Below, in pieces: positions 7,871 to 16,363 of a DNA stretch of 64,000 bases (position 1 is the stretch's first letter; each line of letters opens with the position of its first letter). Source of the DNA: an uncultured Oscillospiraceae bacterium (GTDB lineage Bacteria; Bacillota; Clostridia; Oscillospirales; Ruminococcaceae); NCBI GenBank assembly GCA_934448295.1, contig CAKSEY010000017.1, positions 12,612-76,611 on the forward strand. Reading direction: 5' to 3'. Position numbers and translations under genes: made by a program. The notes below the pieces were generated by a model, which had not been told where the DNA came from, did not search any database, and saw only the letters and a list, made by a program, of their open reading frames with translations.

Positions 7871-9140
7871 CTGAACTCATTTCCTTTGCAGTTTCTCCGG
7901 AGTACTCCGCGCGGCGGTCGGTGGAGATATCGGCGGTCATGTCGTAGTCCGAAAGGTTTATCACCTGCGCGTACTCCGCTTCCGGCGGGAGCAGCGAGAT
8001 GTGCTCGGCGGTCACGCCCCTGTCCGCCAGCCGCCGCTCAAACTCCCGGAATTTGCCGCAGAAGCTGCGCATATCCTCGGTGAGCCGCTCGGTCTCCTCC
8101 GCGTCCGGAAGCCGGTCGGCGGCGTCCGCGCCGCCAAGCTCCATGGTTATGCTGCCGCTGTCGGAATAGGTCACGTTGACCACGGTGCCCTCGCTGAAGC
8201 TGTATAGCTCGCTGCGGAAGCGCCGTCCGCTCTTCTTCACCACGGAGCGCCATCCCACAAGACGATAGCCCATATCCTCCATCACCTCGTCAATGGAGGC
8301 GCTGATGTAGCTCTGCTCCTTTTCGTGGAGTATCTCCGCCTCGATCTCGGATATCAGCGCGCTCAGCCTGCCGTCCGCGCCCGGGGCAAACGGCACTCCC
8401 TGCGGAGCAACACCCTTTTCTTCGCACAGCGCGTGGTATCTCGCAAGGAGCTCGTCGTACCTCCCGCCGATACTCTCCCGCAGCGCCGAGTAACTGCGGC
8501 ACTCCTTTTCAAGCGGTATCACGGTCATGGCGCGGTAATTCTGCATATATCCCTCGTCGGAAATTTCCGCAAGCTGGCGCTCTGCGGCCGCGATATCCTG
8601 CCGGAGCGCTTCGCTCAGCTCCAGCCCGGAAAGCTCCGTCAGCCGCGCCAGAATCTCCTTTCGCAGCTCCTCCATGCGCCGCTGCGCCGGAGTTTTTATG
8701 CTGCTGAAATCCGCGCCGGAAATGCTGCCGGTTATGTCGGATTTTAGCTGAATGAAGTTCCCGGCGGCTATCCCGTCCAGCTCCGCCCGGAGCTTCGTCA
8801 GGCGTTCGAGCGCCGTCCGCGCGGACTTCACCGCCTTTTCCATCACGTCCGGGGACTTGCCGTTTCTGGCTTCGGCGAGGGCTTTCAGCTCCGCTTCAAC
8901 GAGCCTTGAAAGCTCCTGCTTCTTTTCGGAGTAGCCGCTGTCGCCGCCGGTGCGCTCCCTCAGCAGCGCGGAATGTTCGTCATACTCCGCCGGGAGCTTC
9001 GCCAGCCCGCCGATTTTTGCGGTCAGGTGTGCGATGTGCGCCCGGGCTTCGCCCTTGCGGCGCTCGGTTTCATGCTGCTTTATCAGCGCCCGGCGCTGCG
9101 CCGGGGTCAGCTTGTAGTTTGATGTTTTCGGTCCGCTCAC
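7863..9140 (-). CDS. Coiled-coil protein of the kinase/FHA operon, unknown family
   Basis: 425 residues from a GTG at 9140, chosen because CGGAGGG lies about five bases upstream and the kinase stop is only 17 bp before it; an upstream in-frame codon inside the kinase gene lacks a ribosome site. The protein is highly charged and helical: residues 15-250 have long heptad-like stretches (ERRKGEARAHIAHLTAKI). A globular part around 260-380 contains YRLVGWRSVVKKSGRRF and strand-rich YSFSEGTVVNVTYSDSGS. No known domain is recognised. A scaffold role between kinase and effector is plausible but unproven. Confidence 0.7.
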   Translation of the reverse strand: MSGPKTSNYKLTPAQRRALIKQHETERRKGEARAHIAHLTAKIGGLAKLPAEYDEHSALLRERTGGDSGYSEKKQELSRLVEAELKALAEARNGKSPDVMEKAVKSARTALERLTKLRAELDGIAAGNFIQLKSDITGSISGADFSSIKTPAQRRMEELRKEILARLTELSGLELSEALRQDIAAAERQLAEISDEGYMQNYRAMTVIPLEKECRSYSALRESIGGRYDELLARYHALCEEKGVAPQGVPFAPGADGRLSALISEIEAEILHEKEQSYISASIDEVMEDMGYRLVGWRSVVKKSGRRFRSELYSFSEGTVVNVTYSDSGSITMELGGADAADRLPDAEETERLTEDMRSFCGKFREFERRLADRGVTAEHISLLPPEAEYAQVINLSDYDMTADISTDRRAEYSGETAKEMSSDE

Positions 9141-9157
9141 GCTGTCCCTCCGTTCTA

Positions 9158-10816
9158 TTAAAGCGAGTTTTTCCAGTTCTCGACCTCCCTGCCCTTTCCG
9201 AGGGAGATAAGCCACGCTTCAAATTGTATATCCAGCACGGAGCCGCTGTCGATAAGTCCGCCGCACAACTCCTCAAATTTCAGCATATTCTCTGTGAGTA
9301 AGCGCTTCATATAGCGCACCAGGTCGTCCGGGGTATCGAAGCTCCCGCCGCCTGCGTGCAGCGACTTCCCTCCGGTCAGCGCGAAGCCTGCGGTGTACCG
9401 CGCCACAGCGGCGCTGCGCGAGTCGCCGGAGCTCACCTCCGCCATGTCCTCGATATTCCGCGCGGACTGCACAAGCTCCGTTTTCTCCGGGCAGGCGCTG
9501 CGGACGTACTCCGAAATCAGCCGCCGGGACAGCACCTCCGTGATGAAGCTGTCGTCCATGCCGCTACCGGCTCTCATCTGCTCCAGAATATACTCCCCGA
9601 GGTCGGAAACGCTCTCAAACCTGCAGGACTTCCAGCAGAACGCCCTGTACTCCGGGTCGAGGCGGTACAGCAGCCGGAAAAACGCGATATCCGGGTCTGC
9701 GCCGCTGGCGGCTTCCTCCTCCGCGTCCATGGCGGCGCTGGCAAGCTGCGGCTCGAACGGCTTCAGGAACGCGGACAGAATCCCGCGGAACACCTGCTTC
9801 TTGCCCTGCTCCCAGTTCTCCGAGAAAGCGAGAACCACCTCGTGGATACTGCCAAGCCGCCTGTCCATGAACGTATACGCCGGGAAGCCCGGCGCGGCGG
9901 AGTTCTCCCCGGGAAGCGGCTGCGGGATCCCCCGGCACCACTTCTCCACCTCGGAATATGTCCAGCGGCGGTTGGGATTGTCCTTGCGGCGGCGGTTTGT
10001 TATGTCGTAATAGGTCAGCGCGGCGATGAGCTCCCGCAGCTCCCCGGGCATGGAATCCGGCAGCGGAATGCTCTGTATAACGGTGTACCGGGCGATGTCC
10101 TCGGCGGACATATCGGCGTAGGGAGTTTTCCCGCAGAACAGCTCGTACAGCGTTATCCCGAACGAATAGTAGTCCGATTCCTCCAGAAAAAGCCTGCGGA
10201 AGGTTTCCGGCGCGGAGTACTCCGGGGTCATTCCCGTGGAGGTCACCACCACCGTGCTGCCGTCCGTCTGCACCGAGCTTATGCCGAAATCTATCACCGC
10301 AATGTCGCCGCCGTCCGTCAGCATTATGTTGGAAGGCTTCAGGTCCTTGTGGAGTATCCCCGCGTCGTGCAGCGCCGCGAGAGCCTCGTTTATCTCGGGA
10401 ATGATCTTCGCCCGCAGCTCCTCGTAGCTGAACCGCCTGCCGCGCAGGGAGCCGTTCCGGTAATACGGGAGTATCTCGAACGGCATTCCCCGGAAAGTCC
10501 CGGAGAAATAAAGCGGCGCGATGTAGGGGCAGCGTATCTCCTGCAAAGCCGCGATGACCTCGCTTTTGACCGCGATGGGGCGGCGGTAGAGCTTCGCGGC
10601 GAATTCCCGCCCGTCCAGCTCGCAGACGAAGATATCCGCTTCCCCGGCGGGAGCCTCCAGGCGGCGCTTTAGCACATATCCCCCGGGGAGCTCCGCGCCC
10701 GGCTCGGCGGGCTGGGACTGTACGGCTGGATTCACGGCTGTGACGCCCCCGGAAACAACGGGGTTTATCACCGTTGCATTTCCGGTTATCGGATTTATGC
10801 TTGTTTTGTCATTCAT
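9158..10816 (-). CDS. Ser/Thr protein kinase (Hanks type) with Thr-rich N-terminal tail
   Basis: 552 residues. The kinase domain lies at about 50-310: catalytic loop LHKDLKPSNIML, DFG in VIDFGISS, and APE in YSAPETF. The glycine loop is weak (LEAPAGEADIFVCELDG); the VAIK lysine is FAAKLY. The N-terminal tail has three T-x-[IV]-N-P repeats (TSINP, TVINP, TAVNP), likely phospho-acceptor/FHA-docking sites. The C-terminal 230 residues are helical with no transmembrane or PASTA segment, so it is not a PrkC-type receptor. ATG 10816 follows GGGGGAA. It is the first gene of the operon, from the promoter at 10846-10874. Confidence 0.9.
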   Translation of the reverse strand: MNDKTSINPITGNATVINPVVSGGVTAVNPAVQSQPAEPGAELPGGYVLKRRLEAPAGEADIFVCELDGREFAAKLYRRPIAVKSEVIAALQEIRCPYIAPLYFSGTFRGMPFEILPYYRNGSLRGRRFSYEELRAKIIPEINEALAALHDAGILHKDLKPSNIMLTDGGDIAVIDFGISSVQTDGSTVVVTSTGMTPEYSAPETFRRLFLEESDYYSFGITLYELFCGKTPYADMSAEDIARYTVIQSIPLPDSMPGELRELIAALTYYDITNRRRKDNPNRRWTYSEVEKWCRGIPQPLPGENSAAPGFPAYTFMDRRLGSIHEVVLAFSENWEQGKKQVFRGILSAFLKPFEPQLASAAMDAEEEAASGADPDIAFFRLLYRLDPEYRAFCWKSCRFESVSDLGEYILEQMRAGSGMDDSFITEVLSRRLISEYVRSACPEKTELVQSARNIEDMAEVSSGDSRSAAVARYTAGFALTGGKSLHAGGGSFDTPDDLVRYMKRLLTENMLKFEELCGGLIDSGSVLDIQFEAWLISLGKGREVENWKNSL

Positions 10817-10845
10817 TGCGATTCCCCCGGCACTCGTTTTATACA

Positions 10846-10874
10846 ATTATACCATATTTTTAACATCATTTCAA
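10846..10874 (-). promoter_or_regulatory. Sigma-A promoter of the kinase/FHA/AAA+ operon
   Basis: Minus strand TTGAAA, 17 bp, TATAAT, with a leader of about 23 nt to the kinase ATG. No further convincing promoter was seen before 2583, so all eight genes are probably one transcript. Confidence 0.85.
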
Positions 10875-11028
10875 GAGCTTTTTGGGGCATTTGGCTTAAT
10901 CATGCGCTTATAACACTGTCCTCATGCCGCAAAGACAAACTCAACAAAAATAATTGTAAAATCAATGTAAAGAATTGTAGGTTCTGCTTGAATTGTGACC
11001 AAAAATCAATTATTTGTTGAATTTTGTC

Positions 11029-11057
11029 TTGACTTTTCTTATTTAATATGCTACAAT
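11029..11057 (+). promoter_or_regulatory. Sigma-A promoter for the ArsB/NhaD-type transporter
   Basis: TTGACT, 17 bp, TACAAT. Transcription would begin near 11064, leaving a leader of about 148 nt. The 10875-11028 interval between this and the divergent kinase promoter is AT-rich and shows no gene. Confidence 0.75.
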
Positions 11058-11063
11058 ACTCGC

Positions 11064-11211
11064 AATGGTGCATAAAACAGAAAAACGTTCCTCTCCCGCG
11101 TCCTCAACGAAGCAGACGTCTGGGAGATTTTCGTTGTCTGTTTGCAATGTGCAGAACAAAACGGAGCGCAGACAAACTAATACATACGCGCTTCAGGACG
11201 GAGGGAAATCT
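11064..11211 (+). other. Untranslated leader of the transporter operon
   Basis: About 148 nt between the promoter and the ATG at 11212. It contains self-complementary stretches (CTCCC with GGGAG, the palindrome CAGACGTCTG, and CAACGA with TCGTTG), so it may fold, but no named riboswitch is recognised. An in-frame ATG at 11065 lies at the expected transcript start without a ribosome site and is not used here. Confidence 0.4.
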
Positions 11212-12753
11212 ATGGTAATTGCAATCACGCTTGCCGCGATAGTGTTTGTTGTCATGTTCATCATGGCGGCAAGGGACAGACTTTCGCGCCTGACTGCAAT
11301 GGGAATGTCCGCCATCGGTACGGTGCTGCTGATATTCGGAATATTCACCGGGCTAAGCGGTGATAACACAATGCTGCTCGCCCAGATAGTGGCGGTGCTG
11401 ATCTTCGTGGTAATGTTCGTGCTGATAATCATGGACAAGATCGAACGGCACATCGTTACGCTCTGCTGCGGACTCGCCACGCTGGTGCTGGTATTCGGCA
11501 TCTGCATGAAGAGCCTTGAAGCTATCTGGTCAACGCTTAACGTGGCGAACATCTTCACGCCCGGCTTCTGGTACACCGCCGGTTCCTCGGAGGAAAGCTC
11601 CGCCGGGATCAACTGGGCGACAATAATCTTCATCGCCGGCATGATGATAATGGTAGAGGGCATGGCAAAGGCAGGCTTCTTCAGATGGCTGTGCATGACC
11701 CTTGCAAAGCTCGTAAAATACAAGGTTATACCGCTGTTCATCACGTTCATGCTAATGTCTGCGGTGCTCTCAATGTTCATCGACAGTATCACGGTTATAC
11801 TGTTCCTGGCGGCTGTTACAGTTGAACTGGCGCAGCTCCTGAAATTCAACCCGATACCCATGATCCTGTCGGAAGTATTCTGCGCGAACCTCGGCGGCTC
11901 CGCGACAATGTGCGGCGACCCGCCAAACATCATAGTGGGTACGTCTCTCGGCTTCTCGTTTGCCGACTTCCTCACCAACACCGGACTTATCGCAGGCATA
12001 TCCCTGGTGTTCGTGCTGGTGTACTTCTTCCTCATTTTCCGCAAGGAGCTGACCGAAGCAAGCAAGAACAACATAGATATCTCCACAATGCCCGACCCCA
12101 AGGAAGCTATCACCGACAAGCGCAGCTTCGTCATCAGCATCGTGATATTCCTTGTCGCAGTGGTAATGCTGGTAACGCACGCGCAGACAGGTCTTACCGT
12201 TGCCTTCATCGGCGGAGTTATCGCCGTTGCAACGCTGGCGACCTCCGGAAAGCACGCGCTTGAGCTGCTGAAAAAGGTGGACTACAAAACGCTGCTCTTC
12301 TTCGTCGGACTGTTCATCGTGGTTGGCGGTCTGGAGCAGACCGGGATCCTTGAAATCGTTGCAAACTTCATCGAGATGATAAGCGGCGGAAACGTTATCC
12401 TGGTCGTTGTCATCATTATCTGGCTTTCCGCTGTGGCAAGCTCCGTTGTGGACAACATTCCGTTCGCTGCGACTATGGTGCCGATCATTCAGCGCCTGGC
12501 GGAAGCAAGCGGTCTCGGCACCGGATATCTTTCCGTGCTCGCATGGTCGCTCTCCCTCGGTACTGACATCGGCGGCAGCGCAACTCCTATCGGAGCCTCC
12601 GCGAACGTTGTCGGAACCTCCGTTGCCGCAAAGCACGGCTATCCCATAAGCTGGGGCAGATATCTCAAGGCGTGCGTTCCTGCAACGATACTGGTGCTCC
12701 TCATCTGCACCGGCTGCATATTCCTGAGATACGGCGCAGAGCTGGGGCTCTGA
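11212..12753 (+). CDS. ArsB/NhaD-family ion transporter
   Basis: 513 residues, about 11-12 membrane spans, ion-transporter superfamily (ArsB, NhaD, SLC13). The family signatures are GGSATMCGDPPNIIVGTS in the first half and DIGGSATPIGASANVVG in the second, the two inverted re-entrant hairpins that bind substrate. Substrate could be sodium/proton exchange or an anion; sequence alone does not decide. The ATG at 11212 is chosen because GGAGGG sits eight bases upstream. It is followed after 34 bp by a cytidylate-kinase-like gene, probably cotranscribed. Confidence 0.85.
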   Translation: MVIAITLAAIVFVVMFIMAARDRLSRLTAMGMSAIGTVLLIFGIFTGLSGDNTMLLAQIVAVLIFVVMFVLIIMDKIERHIVTLCCGLATLVLVFGICMKSLEAIWSTLNVANIFTPGFWYTAGSSEESSAGINWATIIFIAGMMIMVEGMAKAGFFRWLCMTLAKLVKYKVIPLFITFMLMSAVLSMFIDSITVILFLAAVTVELAQLLKFNPIPMILSEVFCANLGGSATMCGDPPNIIVGTSLGFSFADFLTNTGLIAGISLVFVLVYFFLIFRKELTEASKNNIDISTMPDPKEAITDKRSFVISIVIFLVAVVMLVTHAQTGLTVAFIGGVIAVATLATSGKHALELLKKVDYKTLLFFVGLFIVVGGLEQTGILEIVANFIEMISGGNVILVVVIIIWLSAVASSVVDNIPFAATMVPIIQRLAEASGLGTGYLSVLAWSLSLGTDIGGSATPIGASANVVGTSVAAKHGYPISWGRYLKACVPATILVLLICTGCIFLRYGAELGL

Positions 12754-12787
12754 GCGTGGATATGACGAAATAAAAGGAGGTAATTTC

Positions 12788-13384
12788 ATGGCAAAACAGC
12801 TCATCATTTCAGTCGGACGTGAATTCGGCAGCGGCGGACATATCGTTGCTGCAAACCTCGCAAAGCACTTCGGGCTTCCGCTTCTGGACAGAAATATACT
12901 GGCGGATATCGCCAAGGAAAAGAACACCAGCGAGGAATACCTCAGAAAGTACGACGAGAGCGGGCGCAACCTTCTCTTCTCCCGCACGGTAAACGGGTTC
13001 AGCAACTCCCCTGAGGAGATCGTCGCACAGATGCAGTTCGACTACATCAAGGCAAAGGCTGACGCCGGCGAGAGCTTCGTAGTTATCGGCAGATGCGCCG
13101 ACTTCATCCTGCGCGAAAATCCAGCGCTGATAAAGATATTCGTTCTCGGAGACAAGGACGTGAAGATCCAGCGTATCATGGAGCGCGAGAAGCTTTCCGC
13201 CGACAAGGCGAAAACGCGCATGGAACAGTGCGACAAGCGCCGTAAGTACTTCCACAACACCCACACCGAGAACAAGTGGGGCGATTCCAGAAGCTACGAC
13301 ATCACCGTCAACTCCTCAAAGCTAGGGCTTGACGGAACGACCGAGCTTCTTGTGAAATACATCGAACTCAAAACAGCCGAATAA
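12788..13384 (+). CDS. Cytidylate-kinase-like P-loop protein
   Basis: 198 residues of the Cytidylate_kin2 family. The P-loop is atypical: SVGREFGSGGHIVAANLA, with GSGG where a GxGKS/T lysine is expected. A lid-like REKLSADKAKTRMEQCDKRR segment follows. The true cytidylate kinase (cmk) is usually longer and has a standard P-loop, so this is a paralogue of unknown substrate, frequently found beside membrane transporters in Clostridia. Strong ribosome site AAAAGGAGG. It ends in a hairpin at 13393. Confidence 0.8.
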   Translation: MAKQLIISVGREFGSGGHIVAANLAKHFGLPLLDRNILADIAKEKNTSEEYLRKYDESGRNLLFSRTVNGFSNSPEEIVAQMQFDYIKAKADAGESFVVIGRCADFILRENPALIKIFVLGDKDVKIQRIMEREKLSADKAKTRMEQCDKRRKYFHNTHTENKWGDSRSYDITVNSSKLGLDGTTELLVKYIELKTAE

Positions 13385-13392
13385 AACACGAA

Positions 13393-13425
13393 TCCCGCTG
13401 GAAATACTCCGGCGGGACATTTTAT
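13393..13425 (+). terminator. Terminator after the transporter operon
   Basis: Stem TCCCGCTGG/CCGGCGGGA followed by a loose T-rich stretch (ATTTTATT), 10 nt after the stop codon. The next gene is convergent. Confidence 0.65.
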
Positions 13426-13454
13426 TAATATTTGTGAAACTCAAAAGGCTGTCT

Positions 13455-14309
13455 TCACCATACCTCATCTATCCACTTTATACACTCTTGTCCCATAATA
13501 ACCCGCTCCCTGGCGCATTCTTGCGGAAACTGTTTTTCTGATTTTATAAACCATTTGATTGAATCCCCGCAGTTTTCCAGCATCATGTGGCTCATATGCC
13601 TGAAGCATATATGCTTATGCGGATAGGAAAAATTATTGATGTTAAGGCGTTCCTCCAGCTTTTCACAGCTTTCCTTTGACGGCCAGATCGTATCCACTTC
13701 CGTTGAAAACATCAGAATCGGCGCTTCTATTTTCTCGATGGGTATAACTGAATCGGGATTTATTTTTTTGCCTGTGTTGATTGCAAGAATATTATATTCC
13801 TTGTTTCTGAGCATTTCTTTAACGACTGGTAACTTTCTCGTTTTATAAGGCGTATATGGAATTTCTTTTCCCTTGTATGACCAGCAGCTTGTTCCGGAGG
13901 GTACCTTCCCGTTCATTCCCTCGCTATAAAACCATGACGGAATTTTTAAAATAACACAGCTCAGCTCATGGAACGCTATTGCTGCCGCCGCTGCATATTC
14001 CGCACCCTTTGAACAGCCCTCGATCCCGATTTTTTCATACCCCAGACCTGTCAGCCATTCTATTGCCGCTTTTATGTTTTCAAGCTCAATTTTGTTTAAA
14101 GCTTTAACAGAGTGCCTCGTTTTAAAATAACCCAGCGCTAAAGCGGGGATTCCGTTATCCCGCAGGTATTTCGCCAGTTTTTCGGCGTGTTCCAGACCGC
14201 CCTCGCTGCCGGATAATGTGATAACGACTTTATCTTTCCTGCCGGAGACAGGATATAAAACCACATCTGCCTTATGCAGTGTTTCTTTTATAATTTCAGG
14301 ATCTTTCAT
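13455..14309 (-). CDS. Alpha/beta hydrolase, BAAT/acyl-CoA thioesterase-like
   Basis: 284 residues. The nucleophile elbow is GIEGCSKGAEYAAA (G-C-S-K-G), with candidate Asp in STEVDTIWPS and His in RHMSHMML, the order seen in BAAT C-terminal/acyl-CoA thioesterase proteins. Serine rather than cysteine as nucleophile suggests hydrolysis rather than amino-acid conjugation. No signal peptide. The codons are more AT-rich than those of its neighbours, a possible sign of recent acquisition. The leader has only a weak AAAGG site 11 bases before the ATG. Confidence 0.75.
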   Translation of the reverse strand: MKDPEIIKETLHKADVVLYPVSGRKDKVVITLSGSEGGLEHAEKLAKYLRDNGIPALALGYFKTRHSVKALNKIELENIKAAIEWLTGLGYEKIGIEGCSKGAEYAAAAAIAFHELSCVILKIPSWFYSEGMNGKVPSGTSCWSYKGKEIPYTPYKTRKLPVVKEMLRNKEYNILAINTGKKINPDSVIPIEKIEAPILMFSTEVDTIWPSKESCEKLEERLNINNFSYPHKHICFRHMSHMMLENCGDSIKWFIKSEKQFPQECARERVIMGQECIKWIDEVW

Positions 14310-14495
14310 TTAATTATCTGCCTTTCTGCGAAAGGCACCATAAACCATGTTGGTTGACTTTCGCTTTTCAAGAGATGAACGGCGAATAAGCGCCAGGCTA
14401 AGATAAACCTGACGCCTTTATCCGGCTGACAAATCTGGTATATCGCTGACTTGTCAGAACATATCGCCGCAAAAATCAAAAAACAGCGCGGGAAA

Positions 14496-15242
14496 TCACT
14501 GTCCCATAAACTGCGCCAGCTCTTTCACCAGCGTCTGCGGGTGGTTGATGATATCGCCGTGACCGAACCCCGGGAAACAGCGTATCGTCAGCTTCGGGTA
14601 TGCCATGCGGAGCCTTTGTATCGCCTTTTTCATGTGACCCTCTTTCTCGCCGTACCAGCAGGCGACGGCGGCTTCCGGCTGCACCTTAAAATCCGTGCGG
14701 TAGAGATAAAGCCCCGCTTCCCAGGTGGCGCGGACAGATTCAAGGCTGATATTGTCCGGGATACGGCTCATCATGGTCTGCATTCCCTGCTCCGTCTGAC
14801 CCATGAATTTCAGCACCCACGCGGGCATGGACTTATCGCGCGCCGTCCGGTACTGCTTCGGGGGCATGATTTTCAGCAGCAGCTTGTTCATCACGCCGTA
14901 ATCCAGATACTCCGGCCCGCTGAGTATCATGTGGTCTATCTGCACCTTCGGGGAGGACTTCAGTAAAACCGCCGGACCGCAGCCCAGGGATTCCGCGAAG
15001 AGCATATCCAGCCGCCCGCCGCACTGTGCGCTTATGTATTCCGCCAGCTTGTCCGCCTGTCCCTGCGCCGTTGTGTAGGTCGTCGTGCCCGAGCCGTCGA
15101 ATCCGTCAAAGCTGACCGCGTAGACCGAGTAGTCCTTTTCCAGCAGCGGGATAATATCCTCGAACTGCCGCCAGCACATCAGATTTCCGTGCAGCAGCAT
15201 GATTTTCTTTCCGCCCTGTTTGCCAAATTGCTTGATTTCCAT
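14496..15242 (-). CDS. Alpha/beta hydrolase
   Basis: 248 residues. The fold is shown by the oxyanion strand IMLLHGNLMCWRQFED, the nucleophile elbow FAESLGCGPA and the catalytic His in FPGFGHGDIINHP. Substrate is unknown; peptidase, lipase and esterase members share these features. It has its own consensus promoter (15344-15372) and a leader of about 95 nt. About 80 nt past its stop lies a weak hairpin (14390-14415) that may end transcription. Confidence 0.78.
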   Translation of the reverse strand: MEIKQFGKQGGKKIMLLHGNLMCWRQFEDIIPLLEKDYSVYAVSFDGFDGSGTTTYTTAQGQADKLAEYISAQCGGRLDMLFAESLGCGPAVLLKSSPKVQIDHMILSGPEYLDYGVMNKLLLKIMPPKQYRTARDKSMPAWVLKFMGQTEQGMQTMMSRIPDNISLESVRATWEAGLYLYRTDFKVQPEAAVACWYGEKEGHMKKAIQRLRMAYPKLTIRCFPGFGHGDIINHPQTLVKELAQFMGQ

Positions 15243-15343
15243 GTTGATACTCCTTGCTTTTATTTATGTCAGACCCGTTCCAGGTAGGCTCGACTAACCA
15301 CGTTCTGCATGATTCAGATAATGGCAACTTTACGTCCATCTTG

Positions 15344-15372
15344 ATTATAACTCATTTATTCATATTTTTCAA
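15344..15372 (-). promoter_or_regulatory. Sigma-A promoter for the hydrolase at 14496
   Basis: Minus strand TTGAAA, 17 bp, TATAAT. The remainder of 15373-15535 shows no gene or clear motif. Confidence 0.82.
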
Positions 15373-15535
15373 GCCCCCGCCAATCGGCTTTATTCGTGCG
15401 GAACTCCGCAAAACCGCATGACTGGGACATTCGCAGACGTTCTGCCGGAACACAAAATTTTATACAGCCAGGACTCAAACGGCTGATAAAATCCGGAATT
15501 CAGCGCATTTCGCCGAATGATATGCCGGAAAGCTT

Positions 15536-16015
15536 TCAGTCTGCAAGCTCTTTCAGAGTATCACCGGCAATTCGGTAAACCGTCCAGTCTGACATAGGCT
15601 CTGCGCCGAGTGAGAGATAGAAGTCAATGCTCGGCTTATTCCAGTCAAGACACCACCATTCCAGGCGTCCACAGCCACGTTCAACTGCAATTGTAGCCAA
15701 TTTTTTAAGAATTGCCTTTCCATATCCTTTTCCCCTGTGTTCGGGTTTAACATATAAATCCTCCAAATAAATCCCTGCGCGCCCGAGAAATGTTGAAAAG
15801 TTATGAAAAAACAGCGCAAATCCAACTTCTATTCCATTTTCAACCGCAAAAATGACCTCCGCTTTCTGCTTGTCAAAAATCCATTCTTCAAGTGTAGCTT
15901 CATCTGCCACAACTTCATCCAGCATTTTTTCATAATCGGCAAGCTCCTTTATAAATTGCAGGATCAAAGGAGCGTCCTGACGTTCTGCGTTTCTGAATGA
16001 TAGTTTGTTATCCAT
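15536..16015 (-). CDS. GNAT family N-acetyltransferase (SSAT-like)
   Basis: 159 residues. Motif A reads YVKPEHRGKGYGKAILKKL, and the strand before it is GIYLEDLY; together with LEWWCLDWNKPSIDFY this resembles the diamine/thialysine acetyltransferase (SSAT) branch. Probable acetyl-CoA-dependent N-acetylation of a small amine; the exact substrate cannot be told. ATG 16015 follows GCGGAGG. Monocistronic from the promoter at 16055-16083. Confidence 0.85.
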   Translation of the reverse strand: MDNKLSFRNAERQDAPLILQFIKELADYEKMLDEVVADEATLEEWIFDKQKAEVIFAVENGIEVGFALFFHNFSTFLGRAGIYLEDLYVKPEHRGKGYGKAILKKLATIAVERGCGRLEWWCLDWNKPSIDFYLSLGAEPMSDWTVYRIAGDTLKELAD

Positions 16016-16054
16016 TTTTATTACCTCCGCAAATTCCGCTATACCGTTAATTTG

Positions 16055-16083
16055 ATTATAGCATACCGCACATAAAAAGTCAA
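16055..16083 (-). promoter_or_regulatory. Sigma-A promoter for the SSAT-like gene
   Basis: Minus strand TTGACT, 17 bp, TATAAT. It diverges from the enolase promoter 90 bp away. Confidence 0.82.
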
Positions 16084-16172
16084 ATATAATACGCTGGTCA
16101 ATACACTAAAGTTTACTGTGTATTTGTTCATCATCACCAACGGTGTTGAATTATTATCATGCGATATGCTAA

Positions 16173-16201
16173 TTGAAAAATTCCGGAAGGTGTGCTATAA
16201 T
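16173..16201 (+). promoter_or_regulatory. Sigma-A promoter of enolase
   Basis: TTGAAA, 17 bp, TATAAT. Transcription should start near 16208, giving a leader of about 156 nt. Confidence 0.85.
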
Positions 16202-16207
16202 ATCCAT

Positions 16208-16363
16208 AGGTTAGCAATAACTAACCCACGAGAATAAGCCATTGGTCATGCCGCTGAACTGGTGCGCGGAACGGCGGCTGCCGATGAATACAATCGGCCA
16301 AAAGGAAAATACTATATAAAAAACTCCGCGCAGGCGGGGAAATCATAAAGTGAGGTACAAATC
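16208..16363 (+). other. Structured 5' leader of enolase
   Basis: Three possible stems follow each other: GGTTAG/CTAACC (16209-16226), GCCGC/GCGGC around 16250-16277, and GCCGAT/ATCGGC just after. A GTGAGG ribosome site closes the leader. It does not match a riboswitch class I recognise and has no long uninterrupted T run, so control, if any, could act on translation or stability. Confidence 0.45.

Noticed and set aside
2583..10874. A TerY-P or type VI secretion phospho-module
   Set aside because: No vWA, TerD-type or secretion structural genes lie in or beside the operon.
11065..11211. A longer N-terminus of the transporter starting at ATG 11065
   Set aside because: The codon is at the predicted transcript start without a ribosome site; GGAGGG precedes ATG 11212.
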